NCBI GenBank assembly: GCA_964435775.1
Contig: CAYTAP010000005.1
Coordinates: 1 to 59,344, forward strand
Direction: 5' to 3'
DNA length: 59,344 nt
Source of the DNA: CAYTAP01 sp964435775
GTDB lineage: Bacteria > Planctomycetota > Phycisphaerae > Tepidisphaerales > Tepidisphaeraceae
Shown here: one piece after another, positions 48,715-57,943 of the stretch
How positions within the stretch are numbered: position 1 is the first letter of the stretch
How the letters are laid out: each line of letters opens with the position of its first letter
The notes under the pieces: generated by a model
Seen by the model: only the letters and a program-made list of their open reading frames with translations
Told to the model about the DNA's origin: nothing
Database searches by the model: none
Made by a program: the position numbers and the translations under genes

Positions 48715-50112
48715 ATGGAGCCATTCGATATGAGCCGATCGACCATACCGCGTCGTCCCAGGATGAATGTCGCCACTCGACCGGTGGGAGCGCTGCTCGT
48801 TGGCGCGTGCCTTCTGGCGGGTTGTTCGGACCAGCCGACCAGGCCGATGACCTCGGAGGCGTTTTATCATCACCTGCCCGAATCTCCGGATTCGGCGGTG
48901 GATCAACCCGGCGCGCTGTATCGAAATGAAGGGAAAGACTCCACCGACGCAACACCCCCGCCTCAGCAGATCCCCAGGGTCGTCAAGCAAACGCTGGAAC
49001 CGCCCGTCGCCCCGGCCACCCAAAATACATCGCCACTGACCGCTTCGCATCGGTCGGGCGATGTCGTGACGACCGCTCCGTCCACTTCGCCGACGACCGC
49101 GCCGGGCGAATCTCTCGGCAAATATCTCACGATCGGCGGCGTGCTCGCGGAGGTGAATGGGAAGGCGATCTACGCCGACAAGGTGTTCAGCGCGATCGAC
49201 AAGGCATTGCATGCCAAGGCGATGGAGCAATCGCCGGAGCAATTTCGAGCGACGGCGATGCAGCTCATTGGCGATGAAGTGAAGACGCAGATCAATGAGG
49301 AGCTTGTGTACGCCGCGGCGCAGCGGGCGCTGAGTCCTGAGGAAAAGTCGATGGCCGACCGTGCGACGGAGCGATGGCGTCAGCAGCAGATTTCCGAAGC
49401 GGGTGGATCGCTGGAACTGGCGAGGATGAAGGCGGCGGCGAATGGCGATGATTTTGACGATCTCGCCCGTGACCAGGGCCGGAAGATGCTGATTCGTCTT
49501 TATTACACGAAGAAAGTGTATCCGCGAATCCAGGTGACGGCCGAGGAAATGCGGCGGTATTACGATCACAACCTGAGCGCGCTGTTCACCGAACATGCGG
49601 CGGCGAAGTTCAGATTGATCAAGATCGATCCCGAACGGACCGGTGGACGCGAGAAGGCGCTCGACAAAATCAAGGAGATTCGGCGTCGCGCGGTGGGGGG
49701 GGAGGACTTCGCCCAGTTGGCGAAGGATTTCAATGATGATTCGGTGCTAAGGCGAACCGGCGGGCTGGTGGGCAACGGGTGGGTCGATGAGGGCGCGTAT
49801 GTGCTGGAGGATGTCGAAAAGGCAGTCTGGGCGCTTCAGCCGCACCAGGTGAGCGACATCATCGACAGCCATGGCGCGTTTTATCTGGCGCAACTGGAGG
49901 ATGTGAAGCGGGGCAAGGTGATTCCGTTTGACAGCCAGCAGGTGCAGGAGCAGATCCGCGAGGCGATCAGCGGCGCGCAATTGCGGGAGTTGCGGGACCA
50001 GGTGCAGCAGCGATTGCTTCAGCATGCGGTGGTGAGTGAGAACGCGAACATGAAAGATGTGGCCGGCGACATGGCGATGCAGAAATACGCCCGGTGGCAT
50101 CGAGGGTCGTAG
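48715..50112 (+). CDS. parvulin-type peptidyl-prolyl isomerase lipoprotein (SurA/PrsA-like)
   Basis: The protein of about 465 residues has a lipobox LLAGC (acylation at about Cys37) and a Thr/Pro-rich linker. The SurA-like N-terminal chaperone part follows (AEVNGKAIYADKVFSAIDKAL..., VKTQINEELVYAAAQRAL). After it comes a parvulin rotamase domain: AKFRLIKIDPERTGGREKALDKIKEIRRRAVGGEDFAQLAKDFNDD, then GLVGNGWVDEGAY and VSDIIDSHGAFYLAQLEDVKRG. It should help fold exported proteins at the membrane. Several starts are possible (48715, 48730, 48763); GGCGGG precedes the first. Confidence 0.87.
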   Translation: MEPFDMSRSTIPRRPRMNVATRPVGALLVGACLLAGCSDQPTRPMTSEAFYHHLPESPDSAVDQPGALYRNEGKDSTDATPPPQQIPRVVKQTLEPPVAPATQNTSPLTASHRSGDVVTTAPSTSPTTAPGESLGKYLTIGGVLAEVNGKAIYADKVFSAIDKALHAKAMEQSPEQFRATAMQLIGDEVKTQINEELVYAAAQRALSPEEKSMADRATERWRQQQISEAGGSLELARMKAAANGDDFDDLARDQGRKMLIRLYYTKKVYPRIQVTAEEMRRYYDHNLSALFTEHAAAKFRLIKIDPERTGGREKALDKIKEIRRRAVGGEDFAQLAKDFNDDSVLRRTGGLVGNGWVDEGAYVLEDVEKAVWALQPHQVSDIIDSHGAFYLAQLEDVKRGKVIPFDSQQVQEQIREAISGAQLRELRDQVQQRLLQHAVVSENANMKDVAGDMAMQKYARWHRGS

Positions 50113-50134
50113 CGATGACGCGGGGGATGAGTGC

Positions 50135-50458
50135 TCAAGCATCGTCGGCGTCGGCATCCCCGTGCATCATGCGGCACAGGGGACAGTAGCCGGTGACGCC
50201 TCGGCGGACGATCAGGGCGCCGATGGCGATCAAGGCCAGGCCGGGGAGCGTGCGACGACGCAGGCCGGTGGAGATGAGGATGCTCCCGGCTGCGACGGAG
50301 ACCATCCGTTTACAATCGCTCAGGTTCACCGGGCCATGGAGGAGTGAGCAGCAGCCGCTTTCGCACTCCCCTGCAATCTCCTGATCGCCGTCAGCCGCGG
50401 CGGACTTGGCGGACGATCCTTTCGCATGTTTTTTATGAGCGGAACTTTGCGGGGGCAT
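50135..50458 (-). CDS. small DUF2892/YgaP-like membrane protein
   Basis: The 107-residue protein has a basic and polar N-terminus with a CESGCC cluster, then two hydrophobic segments (MVSVAAGSILISTGL and LPGLALIAIGALIV) and GYCPLCRMMHG. The N-L-S motif before the first helix, the two-helix hairpin and the GYCPL ending match the DUF2892 fold. The unusual cysteines (CESGCC and CPLC) might bind metal or form disulfides; that is inference. It is convergent with the parvulin gene. Confidence 0.65.
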   Translation of the reverse strand: MPPQSSAHKKHAKGSSAKSAAADGDQEIAGECESGCCSLLHGPVNLSDCKRMVSVAAGSILISTGLRRRTLPGLALIAIGALIVRRGVTGYCPLCRMMHGDADADDA

Positions 50459-50489
50459 CTGAGATCTCCTGAAAAATAATTGAGGGCGG

Positions 50490-51233
50490 CTATTTCAACT
50501 GACGGTAATGGCGGCGTCGAACCCGAAACAAGCCGATTGTTGCCAGCAGGGCAAGGCAACTGCTGCCGCTCCAGAATGCGGCGGGGAGCGGGATGGCGGC
50601 CAGCGGGGGCGTCGGCTGATCGGGGATGACCGGATGGTCGGCTTCGCTGAAGGGGGTTCCATTTAGGGTGAAGTGGCGATTCGCCTCGGTGTTGGGAGCG
50701 GCGAGGATGAGCAGCGAGCCGTCGTCGGGCGCTGAGCCGGGTGTGAAAGTCGCGCCCGTCGGGATGACGCCGCCGGAGACGATCAGGTTCAATTCATCGG
50801 TAAAGTCGAACGCCGTGAATGGATCAACCGTGAACCCGTCGGCCTGTCCGACGCGGGAATCGGTCTGGTTGAAGCGGGCCAGGTCATCGTTGTCGTCGAT
50901 CGTCCATGTGAACTGGTTCCAATCGCTCCCGCTGGCGTTGGTCAACGCCTCGGATTCGATGCCGATTTGCGGCAATGCGGTAGCGCTGGTTTGCGCGAAA
51001 GTGATCGGGGAGGCGTTCAGGCTCGTATACGGCGTGATTTTGCGCACGTAAATGGTGGACGCATCCTCCCCCTGGATGATGAGCGTCACATCGTCGGGAT
51101 ATGTGGCCGTCCATCCGGATGTGCCGAGAACCAGGCTGGCGGCACGCGCGGGCGATGCGCTCAATGTCGAAGCGATTGCGGCACAGGCCAAAGCAGCCGA
51201 AATCCAACTCAATTGACGTGTCTTTGTGTACAT
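50490..51233 (-). CDS. exosortase substrate with IPLPA-type (VPLPA/PEP-CTERM-like) sorting tail
   Basis: The 247-residue protein has a signal peptide (SWISAALACAAIASTLSASPARA) and a beta-rich secreted body. Its C-terminal sorting signal has the short motif IPLPAAFWSG, a hydrophobic helix (SCLALLATIGLF) and the basic end RVRRRHYRQLK. This is the VPLPA variant of PEP-CTERM signals, read by exosortase/EpsH enzymes that transfer the protein to the cell surface or matrix. GGAGCGATCG precedes the ATG at 51233; the longer frame to 51287 adds residues before the signal. No exosortase gene is seen in the window. Confidence 0.85.
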   Translation of the reverse strand: MYTKTRQLSWISAALACAAIASTLSASPARAASLVLGTSGWTATYPDDVTLIIQGEDASTIYVRKITPYTSLNASPITFAQTSATALPQIGIESEALTNASGSDWNQFTWTIDDNDDLARFNQTDSRVGQADGFTVDPFTAFDFTDELNLIVSGGVIPTGATFTPGSAPDDGSLLILAAPNTEANRHFTLNGTPFSEADHPVIPDQPTPPLAAIPLPAAFWSGSSCLALLATIGLFRVRRRHYRQLK

Positions 51234-51438
51234 CGATCGCTCCAATCCGCTTGCATATTGTCGTCCCGGCAAACCGATGACAGCCATTCATGGCGGCGCG
51301 CCGCACAGCAAAGGCACTTCCCAGTGGCTTACCGATGGATCAGCATATGGGGATTGCGTCTGTTCAGGGAACGTCCTTTTTGGCGCTGGCATCGGATTTT
51401 TGGGCCGGGCGAATATGGGCATGGGGATCCGCCGTCAT

Positions 51439-52570
51439 TCAGCGCTGAGGGTTGGCGCGGCCGGCGAGAAATGTTCGCCAAATGTCGCCGGTTGTCTGCG
51501 ACAAGAGCTTTGGCGCTTCGCTCATCGCCTGTTGCACGGTCATGGGGTGGGTGCAGATGGAAAAGCAAGCCATCAGCTCGGCATGGAGGGCTTTGGGATC
51601 AAGGTCGTCCTCCAAGGCGCCGACCAGGGCGATGCAGGGGATGTTGAGCGCCCGCGCGGCGCGGGCGACGCCGATGGCTGTTTTCCCGGCGAAGGATTGA
51701 GAGTCGAGCCTGCCTTCGCCGGTGATGCACAAATCGGCGTCGCGCAAACGCCGGGAGAGGTGAGTGGCGTCGATCATCATATCGATGCCGCGCCGCAGTT
51801 CGGCATTGAACCACGCGAGCATGCCGAANNNNNNNNNNGTTCGCCGCCGCGTCGTGTCCGGTCTTCTTCGCCAGTTGAAGCAAAGCGGCATCCAGCCATC
51901 TCACATCTTCCGGTCGCGCGCCTTTCTGCGGCCCGTACACATGAGCGGCGCCATTGGGACCGGTGAGGGGATTGGTGACATCGCAGGCGACGGTGATGCG
52001 ACACCGTTCCACGGGGGAGCCACGCCCACGCTTGATCATGAGAACCGAGGGCAGATCGCGCCCGCACAGAGGCTCGGTGGCCTCGGCGTGTCCGCCGCCT
52101 TGCAGGAGTACGGGCAGCCCGCACGCCTGCGCGCATCCAATTCCCCCGTCCACAGTGGCGCTGCCTCCGATGCCCAGCAGGATGTGATGGACGCCCAGTT
52201 CGGCGGCGGCCATGAGCAGTTCCCCGACGCCGAAGGTCGTGGTGGCCATCGGGTCGCGCTCGGCATCCTTGAGAAGCGCCAAGCCCGCCGCCGACGCCAT
52301 TTCGATGACGGCGGTCTTTCCGTCGTCGATCAGACCGATCGGCGCATCGACCTTCATCTCCGGAAGTGGTCCGGTGACGCGCCGTATCTCGATTCGTCCA
52401 TGAGCGGCGGCCACCATCGCCGCGACGGTGCCCTCGCCGCCGTCGGCCATCGGGCAGCAATCAATCTCGACGGTCGAATCGACATTCCGCACACCTTTGG
52501 CGATGGCATCGGCGACCTCGATGGCGGTCAAACTTCCCTTGAACTTGTCGGGGGCGATGACGATTTTCAT
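51439..52570 (-). CDS. glycerate kinase (GlxK/GarK type), frame broken at a sequence gap
   Basis: The N-terminal half (52570 to the gap) begins MKIVIAPDKFKGSLTAIEVA and has PMADGGEGTV, ILLGIGGSATVDGGIG and CDVTNPLTGPNGAAHVYGPQKGA. After the 10-N gap (51829-51838) the protein continues in another frame: FGMLAWFNAELRRGIDMM, then LCITGEGRLDSQSFAGKTAIGVA and the end PKLLSQTTGDIWRTFL. Together they make one enzyme phosphorylating glycerate to 2-phosphoglycerate. The missing part should hold the conserved PGAGAAGG loop, so the real gap is probably longer than ten bases and the gene intact. It lies 34 bases after the HtrA gene on the same strand. Confidence 0.85.
51829..51838. other. assembly gap (10 N)
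   Basis: The gap lies inside the glycerate kinase gene and shifts its frame as given; see that gene. Confidence 0.99.
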
Positions 52571-52604
52571 GACGCGCCTGCGGTTGGAATGTGGAGATTG
52601 GCCG

Positions 52605-53939
52605 CTACTGGAAATCAAGGATGCCCACGCCGGTGCGGTTGCCCCGCACCACGCTGATTCGCACCTGGCCGTGAGCGGGCAAATGAGGCAAAAGGGCGGC
52701 CAGGTCCCGGAGCTTGGCGATCCGATAGCGACCCAGCCGGACGATGACATCACCGGGTTGGATCCCCGCCTTGTCCGCGATGGACCCCCGCACGACCTTG
52801 GTGACGAAGAGCCCATCCTCGGTGTCCAATCCGTATTGAGCCGAGAGCATCGGGGTCAATTCCTGGATCGTCAGCCCAAGTCGCTCTTTCGCCTGGACGA
52901 CGGCGTCGGGGAGCGGGGTGGCGGTGGTCTGGAATATCTGCGTTTGACCGTCGGGAGGCTTGATCCGCACATATTGCCCGGCCTTCAATTTCAGCAGCAT
53001 GGCGCAGGCATCGACGATTGAGTTGGGATGCTCGCCGTCGATGTCGTTGACGACCAATTGCTTGCCGGCGGGGGTGGTGGCGATGACCTGGGTTGTGATC
53101 GTCGCCGGCGGGGCGATCTCGCGCTTCTCCGACAGCTTGATCGGCACATCGACCTTGGTCACCTGGCGCGGGTTCATCAATTCGGGGATCAGATCGCGCA
53201 GGCGGTTGATCGGGATGGCGAAGCCGATGTTCTGGGCGTCGCCGCGGATGGCGGTGTTGATGCCGATGACCTGTCCGTAGGCGTTGAGGAGCGGGCCGCC
53301 GGAGTTGCCCGGATTGATTGCCGCATCGGTCTGGATGAGGTTGCCAAGGACAACGTCTTGATTGCCATCCCTGAGATTGCGGTGAATCGCTGACACGATT
53401 CCCGTGCTGACGCTGTGACTGTATCCGAGCGGGTTGCCCACGGCGATGACCGGTTCGCCGATCATGAGGTCGGCCGAGTCGCCGAGGGTCAGGACGGGGA
53501 ATGGCTTGTCACCATGTATGCGGAGCAACGCCAGATCGGCATCGGCGTCGGCGCTGATCAAGTCGGCGGGTAATTTTCGTCCATCCACAAGCTCCACCGT
53601 GATCTGCCGCGCGCGGTCCACGACATGATTGTTGGTGATGACGTAGCCGTCAGGGTGGATGATGAATCCGCTGCCCAGGGAGTGCGCGGGCACCTTCACA
53701 TCGGGTCCGGCATTGAACTGCCAGAAGGGATCCTGTTCCAGACGCTGGTTGACGAGCTTGGTCGTGGAAATGTTGACGACCGCGTTCTTGGTCTGTTCAA
53801 CGACGCGCACGGTGACGGTGCGCCGGAGGTTGACTTGCGGCGCATCGGCGGCAGCGGCGGGCGCGCAAATGCCAATGAGACAAAGCCAGACGGCCAGGCG
53901 GGTTGATTTGGAAAATATCGTCACTGGCTTGCGCACCAT
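52605..53939 (-). CDS. HtrA/DegP-like serine protease with one clear PDZ domain
   Basis: The 444-residue protein has a signal peptide (LAVWLCLIGICAPAAAADA) and a trypsin-like domain with the triad His105 (ITNNHVVD), Asp135 (ADADLALL) and Ser213 (NPGNSGGP). A C-terminal PDZ domain follows (about 355-440: SAQYGLDTEDGLFVTKVVRGSIADKAGIQPGDVIVRLG). The stretch between protease and PDZ (about 275-345) might be a degenerate second PDZ. It should degrade or refold damaged envelope proteins. It is followed by glycerate kinase on the same strand and preceded by the antiporter gene. Confidence 0.92.
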   Translation of the reverse strand: MVRKPVTIFSKSTRLAVWLCLIGICAPAAAADAPQVNLRRTVTVRVVEQTKNAVVNISTTKLVNQRLEQDPFWQFNAGPDVKVPAHSLGSGFIIHPDGYVITNNHVVDRARQITVELVDGRKLPADLISADADADLALLRIHGDKPFPVLTLGDSADLMIGEPVIAVGNPLGYSHSVSTGIVSAIHRNLRDGNQDVVLGNLIQTDAAINPGNSGGPLLNAYGQVIGINTAIRGDAQNIGFAIPINRLRDLIPELMNPRQVTKVDVPIKLSEKREIAPPATITTQVIATTPAGKQLVVNDIDGEHPNSIVDACAMLLKLKAGQYVRIKPPDGQTQIFQTTATPLPDAVVQAKERLGLTIQELTPMLSAQYGLDTEDGLFVTKVVRGSIADKAGIQPGDVIVRLGRYRIAKLRDLAALLPHLPAHGQVRISVVRGNRTGVGILDFQ

Positions 53940-53960
53940 AATGCGATGTCAACGCGTCCG

Positions 53961-55694
53961 TCAATGCCCTTCCTTCTGTTCTCGCTGGGCATTTTCGCTG
54001 TTGAGCATCGCGAGGAATTCAGTGTAGTTTTTCGATTCCAGCGCCTGATCGACGGCCTGGGGTTCCTGGAATGTCTTGCCGACATCCGCGAGCAGGTCAA
54101 GCTGGCTGCGGTAATCATCGAAGGGCGTGAGCAGGAGGCAGATCACGCGGGCGGGCTGGCCATCGCGGGCGTTGAAGTCGATGCCCTCGGGGGCGAAGCC
54201 GACGGCGGTGACGGGTTCGGCGAGTTCCACGACGCGGGCGTGCGGGACGGCGACGCCGTTGCCGATGCCGTTGGGCATCAGTTGCTCGCGGGCCCAGACG
54301 CGGCGCTCGACGACACCCGGGTCCACCGCGAGCCCGTCGCAGGCCATCTCGACCATTTCATGGATCGCGGCGCGGCGCTCGGTGGACTGCATTTTTTGCC
54401 GGAAGCGCCCGGCGGTGAGGTACTCGGCCAGTCGCTCGACCTTTTTCAGCTTCATGATCCGCTGCATGAACATGCCGCTGCTCAGGGAGGTGCCGATGGC
54501 CATGAGGACCAGCGCCACGAACAACCGTTCGCCGATGACGCCGGCCTCCAGCGCGAGCACGCCGAGGATGATCTCCATCGCGCCGCGGGCGTTCATGCCA
54601 AAGCCGATCGCCCATGCCTCGCGCTTAGGGAATCCGCCGATCATCGCCCCGATGCCGCAGCCGATCACCTTGCCCAGCGTTGCTATGACCATGACGGCGA
54701 TGACCAGCAACAGATCGAAGTTGGATGCGAAATTGACGTGCAATCCAATGGTGGCGAAAAAAAGCGGGGCGAAGAAAAAAGAGATGAACTGATCAAGGGT
54801 GGCGCGGGTCTGCTGGCGCAGGTGGCGGGAATCGCCCAGGGCGACGCCGAACAGAAACGCGCCGAAGATCGCGTGGACGCCGATCCATTCGGTGAATGCG
54901 GCGCAGAGGATCGCGGCGGCGAGCGCGAAGCCGATCAAACCACCCGGCCAGCTCAGATGGGCCTGCAAAAACGGCAGGGAGCGATCGACGAGCCATCGTC
55001 CGATCGTCAGCATGCCAACCGCGAAGACCAGGGTGAGGATGATCGTGTGTCCGACGGTGAAATGCCCTTCCCCCTGCGCGCCCATCATGCCCAGGAGCAG
55101 CGCGAAGATGATCCAGCCGACCAGGTCGTTGAAGATCGCGGCCGCGACGATGACCATGCCCAGGTCGGTTCGATACAAACGCAGGTCCATGAGGATTTTG
55201 GCAATGACCGGCAATGCGGTGATCGCCAGCGCCGTCGCGAGGAACAGCGCGAAGACCGTGTGGTTGCCGTGCGGTTCCATGCCGAACCATGTTGGCAGCA
55301 GATAGCCGCCTCCCAGTCCCATGGCGAAGGGGATGACCATGCCGACGACGCCGACGATGATCGCCGACTTGCCCTGCCGCCAGATGGTGGTCAGATCAAC
55401 TTCCATGCCCGCGACGAGAAGGAACAGGGAGATCGCCACGGTGGTCAGCGCGCTGAGGCTGATGGGGACGGGACCCTCGGTGGGAAACAGACCGGCGAAG
55501 AGATCGGGGGCGATGGTCCCGAAGACCGTGGGCCCCAGGAGAATCCCGGCCGCGATTTCGCCGAGGACGGCGGGCAGACGCACGCGTTTGCACCACTCCC
55601 CCAAAAGGCGCGCAACGCCAAGCAATATGGCGATCGACACGAACAGAATGGTCACATCGTGGCGACCCAATATGGCGCTGGACAATATCGTCAT
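53961..55694 (-). CDS. CPA2-family cation:proton antiporter fused to a PTS EIIA-like domain
   Basis: The 577-residue protein has about twelve membrane helices of the Kef/NapA type (about 10-405). LPAVLGEIAAGILLGP is near the start, and IFNDLVGWIIFALLLG holds the acidic ion-binding residue region. A soluble domain from about 430 to 560 matches type-2 EIIA domains: REQLMPNGIGNGVAVPHARV, with His as the phosphate-acceptor site, then VICLLLTPFDDYRSQLDLLADVGKTF. It suggests cation/proton exchange tuned by phosphotransfer. No PTS EI or HPr gene is visible. The downstream stress-protein-like gene is actually upstream on this strand, and its stop overlaps this ATG (ATGA), so the two are coupled. Confidence 0.88.
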   Translation of the reverse strand: MTILSSAILGRHDVTILFVSIAILLGVARLLGEWCKRVRLPAVLGEIAAGILLGPTVFGTIAPDLFAGLFPTEGPVPISLSALTTVAISLFLLVAGMEVDLTTIWRQGKSAIIVGVVGMVIPFAMGLGGGYLLPTWFGMEPHGNHTVFALFLATALAITALPVIAKILMDLRLYRTDLGMVIVAAAIFNDLVGWIIFALLLGMMGAQGEGHFTVGHTIILTLVFAVGMLTIGRWLVDRSLPFLQAHLSWPGGLIGFALAAAILCAAFTEWIGVHAIFGAFLFGVALGDSRHLRQQTRATLDQFISFFFAPLFFATIGLHVNFASNFDLLLVIAVMVIATLGKVIGCGIGAMIGGFPKREAWAIGFGMNARGAMEIILGVLALEAGVIGERLFVALVLMAIGTSLSSGMFMQRIMKLKKVERLAEYLTAGRFRQKMQSTERRAAIHEMVEMACDGLAVDPGVVERRVWAREQLMPNGIGNGVAVPHARVVELAEPVTAVGFAPEGIDFNARDGQPARVICLLLTPFDDYRSQLDLLADVGKTFQEPQAVDQALESKNYTEFLAMLNSENAQREQKEGH

Positions 55695-56632
55695 GATTGG
55701 ATGACCCCCGCCTTGTCGGCGTGCGGCGTCACCGGCGGGCGAAAGAGCAGGAGCCCGCAGGGGAGGTTTCGCAGCGCCAATTCCATCGGGTGATGAAACA
55801 CACGATCCCAGATCGTCAGGCGTTTGGCGCGGGCGGGGATGGCCAGCAGATCGGCGTGCGTCCGTTCGGCGTAGTTCACCACTTCAATCCCCTCGTATCC
55901 CCCCAGCGCTTCCAGGTGTACATTGACGCCGCTCAGGTCGAAACCGCTCAGGAAATCGGCAAGCATCTCGAGCGCGGTGTGGCGCCGGTCCTCGACGAGC
56001 GAACCGGCGTCCTGCGGTTCGCGGTGGGCGTTGCCTCCCATGCTCCGGCTGCCGGCCCATTCGGCCTCGGCAACGGAAAACTCATGGATGAATGAAACCA
56101 TCGCTTTGGGCAACCCACGGGCGAACTCCAGAACGAGCGGCACCATCAGCGCCGATTCGACATTCAACGGCAGGCTTGCGACTATCCTGCGAACCGAGGC
56201 GTGCGGCGATTGCGGATCGGGCAGCAGGATGACCGAGCAGGGCGCCCGCCGCGCGACATGGCGCGCGACCGAACCCCAGACACGCTTGAGGGGAGGATCG
56301 CGGTCGAGCGCGCCCATGACGATGATCGATGCCCCCACTTCCCCGGCGACGGCGCAAATGGTTCGGCCGGGGTGGCCCTGGCGGATGACGAGGGCATCCT
56401 CCTTCAGATGCTCGCCTCCCGGCAGCCCGCGGAGCAACGCCATCAGCTCCTTTTTGATTTCAGGCGTATCGTGTCCGACATGGACGAACAGCGGCCGCGC
56501 CGCGAGGATCGACGCTAGTTGCAGCCCTTCCCCGGCCACCGCCGCGGCGCGGGGGGAAAGCGCCAGGCTGGTCAAAATCGTATGGGGATGTTGTCGCTGA
56601 TCTGTTGCGGGTTTGGCGGTGTCAACGTCCAC
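55691..56632 (-). CDS. tandem universal stress protein (UspA family)
   Basis: The 313-residue protein has two UspA-like halves. The first has HTILTSLALSPRAAAVAGEGLQLASIL, then GASIIVMGALDRDPPLKRVWGSVARHVARRAPCSVILLP, a normal ATP-binding G-x(2)-G-x(9)-G-like end. The second (about 150-313) is more divergent and ends RVFHHPMELALRNLPCGLLLFRPP. It is soluble and probably senses nucleotide or stress. Its stop overlaps the antiporter ATG (ATGA), which couples their translation and suggests that it regulates the antiporter. Confidence 0.85.
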   Translation of the reverse strand: MDVDTAKPATDQRQHPHTILTSLALSPRAAAVAGEGLQLASILAARPLFVHVGHDTPEIKKELMALLRGLPGGEHLKEDALVIRQGHPGRTICAVAGEVGASIIVMGALDRDPPLKRVWGSVARHVARRAPCSVILLPDPQSPHASVRRIVASLPLNVESALMVPLVLEFARGLPKAMVSFIHEFSVAEAEWAGSRSMGGNAHREPQDAGSLVEDRRHTALEMLADFLSGFDLSGVNVHLEALGGYEGIEVVNYAERTHADLLAIPARAKRLTIWDRVFHHPMELALRNLPCGLLLFRPPVTPHADKAGVIQS

Positions 56633-56710
56633 GGGGGTGGTCTCCTTGCGGGCTGTTGAGGGATGGGCGGTTGGGTTGACCAGTGCCTGCTCCGATGTGC
56701 GCTTCGGCCC

Positions 56711-57799
56711 TCATTGATTCAAAGCCCGAACCTGCGCCGCGGAGAGGCGCTGGTAGCGCCCGCCGGTCTTTTGTGCGATGTCCTTCATGATCGGGTTGTC
56801 GTCGGGACCGATGACGACGGTGTCGATTTTCGCATTGTGGGTTGCGTGGGCGCCCATCACATCCTTTTCAAACTCCTCATCCAAATCCCAGCTCTTGGCG
56901 GTGATCAGGACGATGACGGCGGGGTTTTGCGCCTCGGCCGATTTCATCGCGCTGCCGGGCTCGGATTGGCCGGCGGCGGCGATGTTTTCCAAGGCGCGCT
57001 TGGCGCTCTCGGCCGCGTCCTGGCCCGCCGGCGCCAGGCCTGTGGCGGGATGGGCGACATCCGCCTCGCGATTGTCGCTGTTGTTCCAGAAGATGATTTG
57101 AAATCGTCGCGAATCCCCCAGCGAGGCGATGGAACGATAGACGCTTGCCATGACGTTGGAAAAAACGTCGGTCATCGATCCACCCCGGTCGATGACATAG
57201 ATCACGCTGGGGACATCAAGGGCAACGCCGGCATAGGAGGGGCCGTTGATTTTCGGAGCCACCACCGGCGCGACCGCCGCGCCGGATTCATTGGCTTGGA
57301 TGTCCGGCTCCGCCAGACCATTCGCCAGGGAATGAACGGACGTGTTGTGCATGACAACCCAGATGACCACGACGATGATCACCGCGACGGCGGTGATGGC
57401 GGTGCCGATCAGGATCGCATTCTTGCTCAAGCCACCCAGTACTCCGGCGGTGGGAGTGGCCGCTGGCGGCGGCTTGCTTTCGGATGCCGTTCGATGGCGC
57501 AGGGAGTGGCTGGACAACCCGCTGCTGGCGACGATGTTCGCCAGTTCGTCAAGGCCGGTGCCCGAGCCGGCCGGGCGCTCGCCGCGCGCCTCGTTGCGAT
57601 AGAGGGCTTTGGCGGCCTTGGGCGGCGGGACAGTGCTTGCCGGCAGGGGTCCGCCGGGCGCGGCGGGCCGGGTTGACTGCTTTTCAGGCTTGGGGACGGT
57701 CTGGATTGTCCCGCAATGCTGACAGCGGCACACGCCGCCGGCGAAGGCGTCGTCGATGCTCAAGGTCTCGTGGCATTGGGTGCAGGTCAGTTGAATCAT
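56711..57799 (-). CDS. zinc-ribbon membrane protein with VWA-like domain
   Basis: The 362-residue protein opens with a zinc ribbon (Cys6-x2-Cys9 ... Cys26-x2-Cys29), then a Pro/Ala-rich cytoplasmic linker and one membrane helix (about 128-150). A von Willebrand A-like domain follows from about 195 (VPSVIYVIDRGGSMTDVFSNV, then FQIIFWNNS and VIVLITAKSWD). The metal-site motif reads D204-R-G-G-S208 where DxSxS is usual, so the first Ser is Gly. The protein probably makes protein contacts at the envelope. It is divergent from mlaE. The ATG at 57799 is chosen over a TTG one codon earlier. Confidence 0.8.
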   Translation of the reverse strand: MIQLTCTQCHETLSIDDAFAGGVCRCQHCGTIQTVPKPEKQSTRPAAPGGPLPASTVPPPKAAKALYRNEARGERPAGSGTGLDELANIVASSGLSSHSLRHRTASESKPPPAATPTAGVLGGLSKNAILIGTAITAVAVIIVVVIWVVMHNTSVHSLANGLAEPDIQANESGAAVAPVVAPKINGPSYAGVALDVPSVIYVIDRGGSMTDVFSNVMASVYRSIASLGDSRRFQIIFWNNSDNREADVAHPATGLAPAGQDAAESAKRALENIAAAGQSEPGSAMKSAEAQNPAVIVLITAKSWDLDEEFEKDVMGAHATHNAKIDTVVIGPDDNPIMKDIAQKTGGRYQRLSAAQVRALNQ

Positions 57800-57943
57800 C
57801 AACGCATTCCAAATGGTTCATCTGTCGCCGATCGATCACCGGCCACGCGGCAATGGCATCTTAACCGCAATTTTCCGTTTGTGCATCCGGATGCGAAGCC
57901 CCGCATTGCGACAACCCCCGTGCATCCGTATGATCCGTTGCGC

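Noticed and set aside
53946..55793. 615-codon plus-strand open frame opposite the antiporter
   Set aside because: A hydrophilic Asp/Glu/Gly/Gln-rich translation is expected from the complement of membrane-helix codons; no motif.
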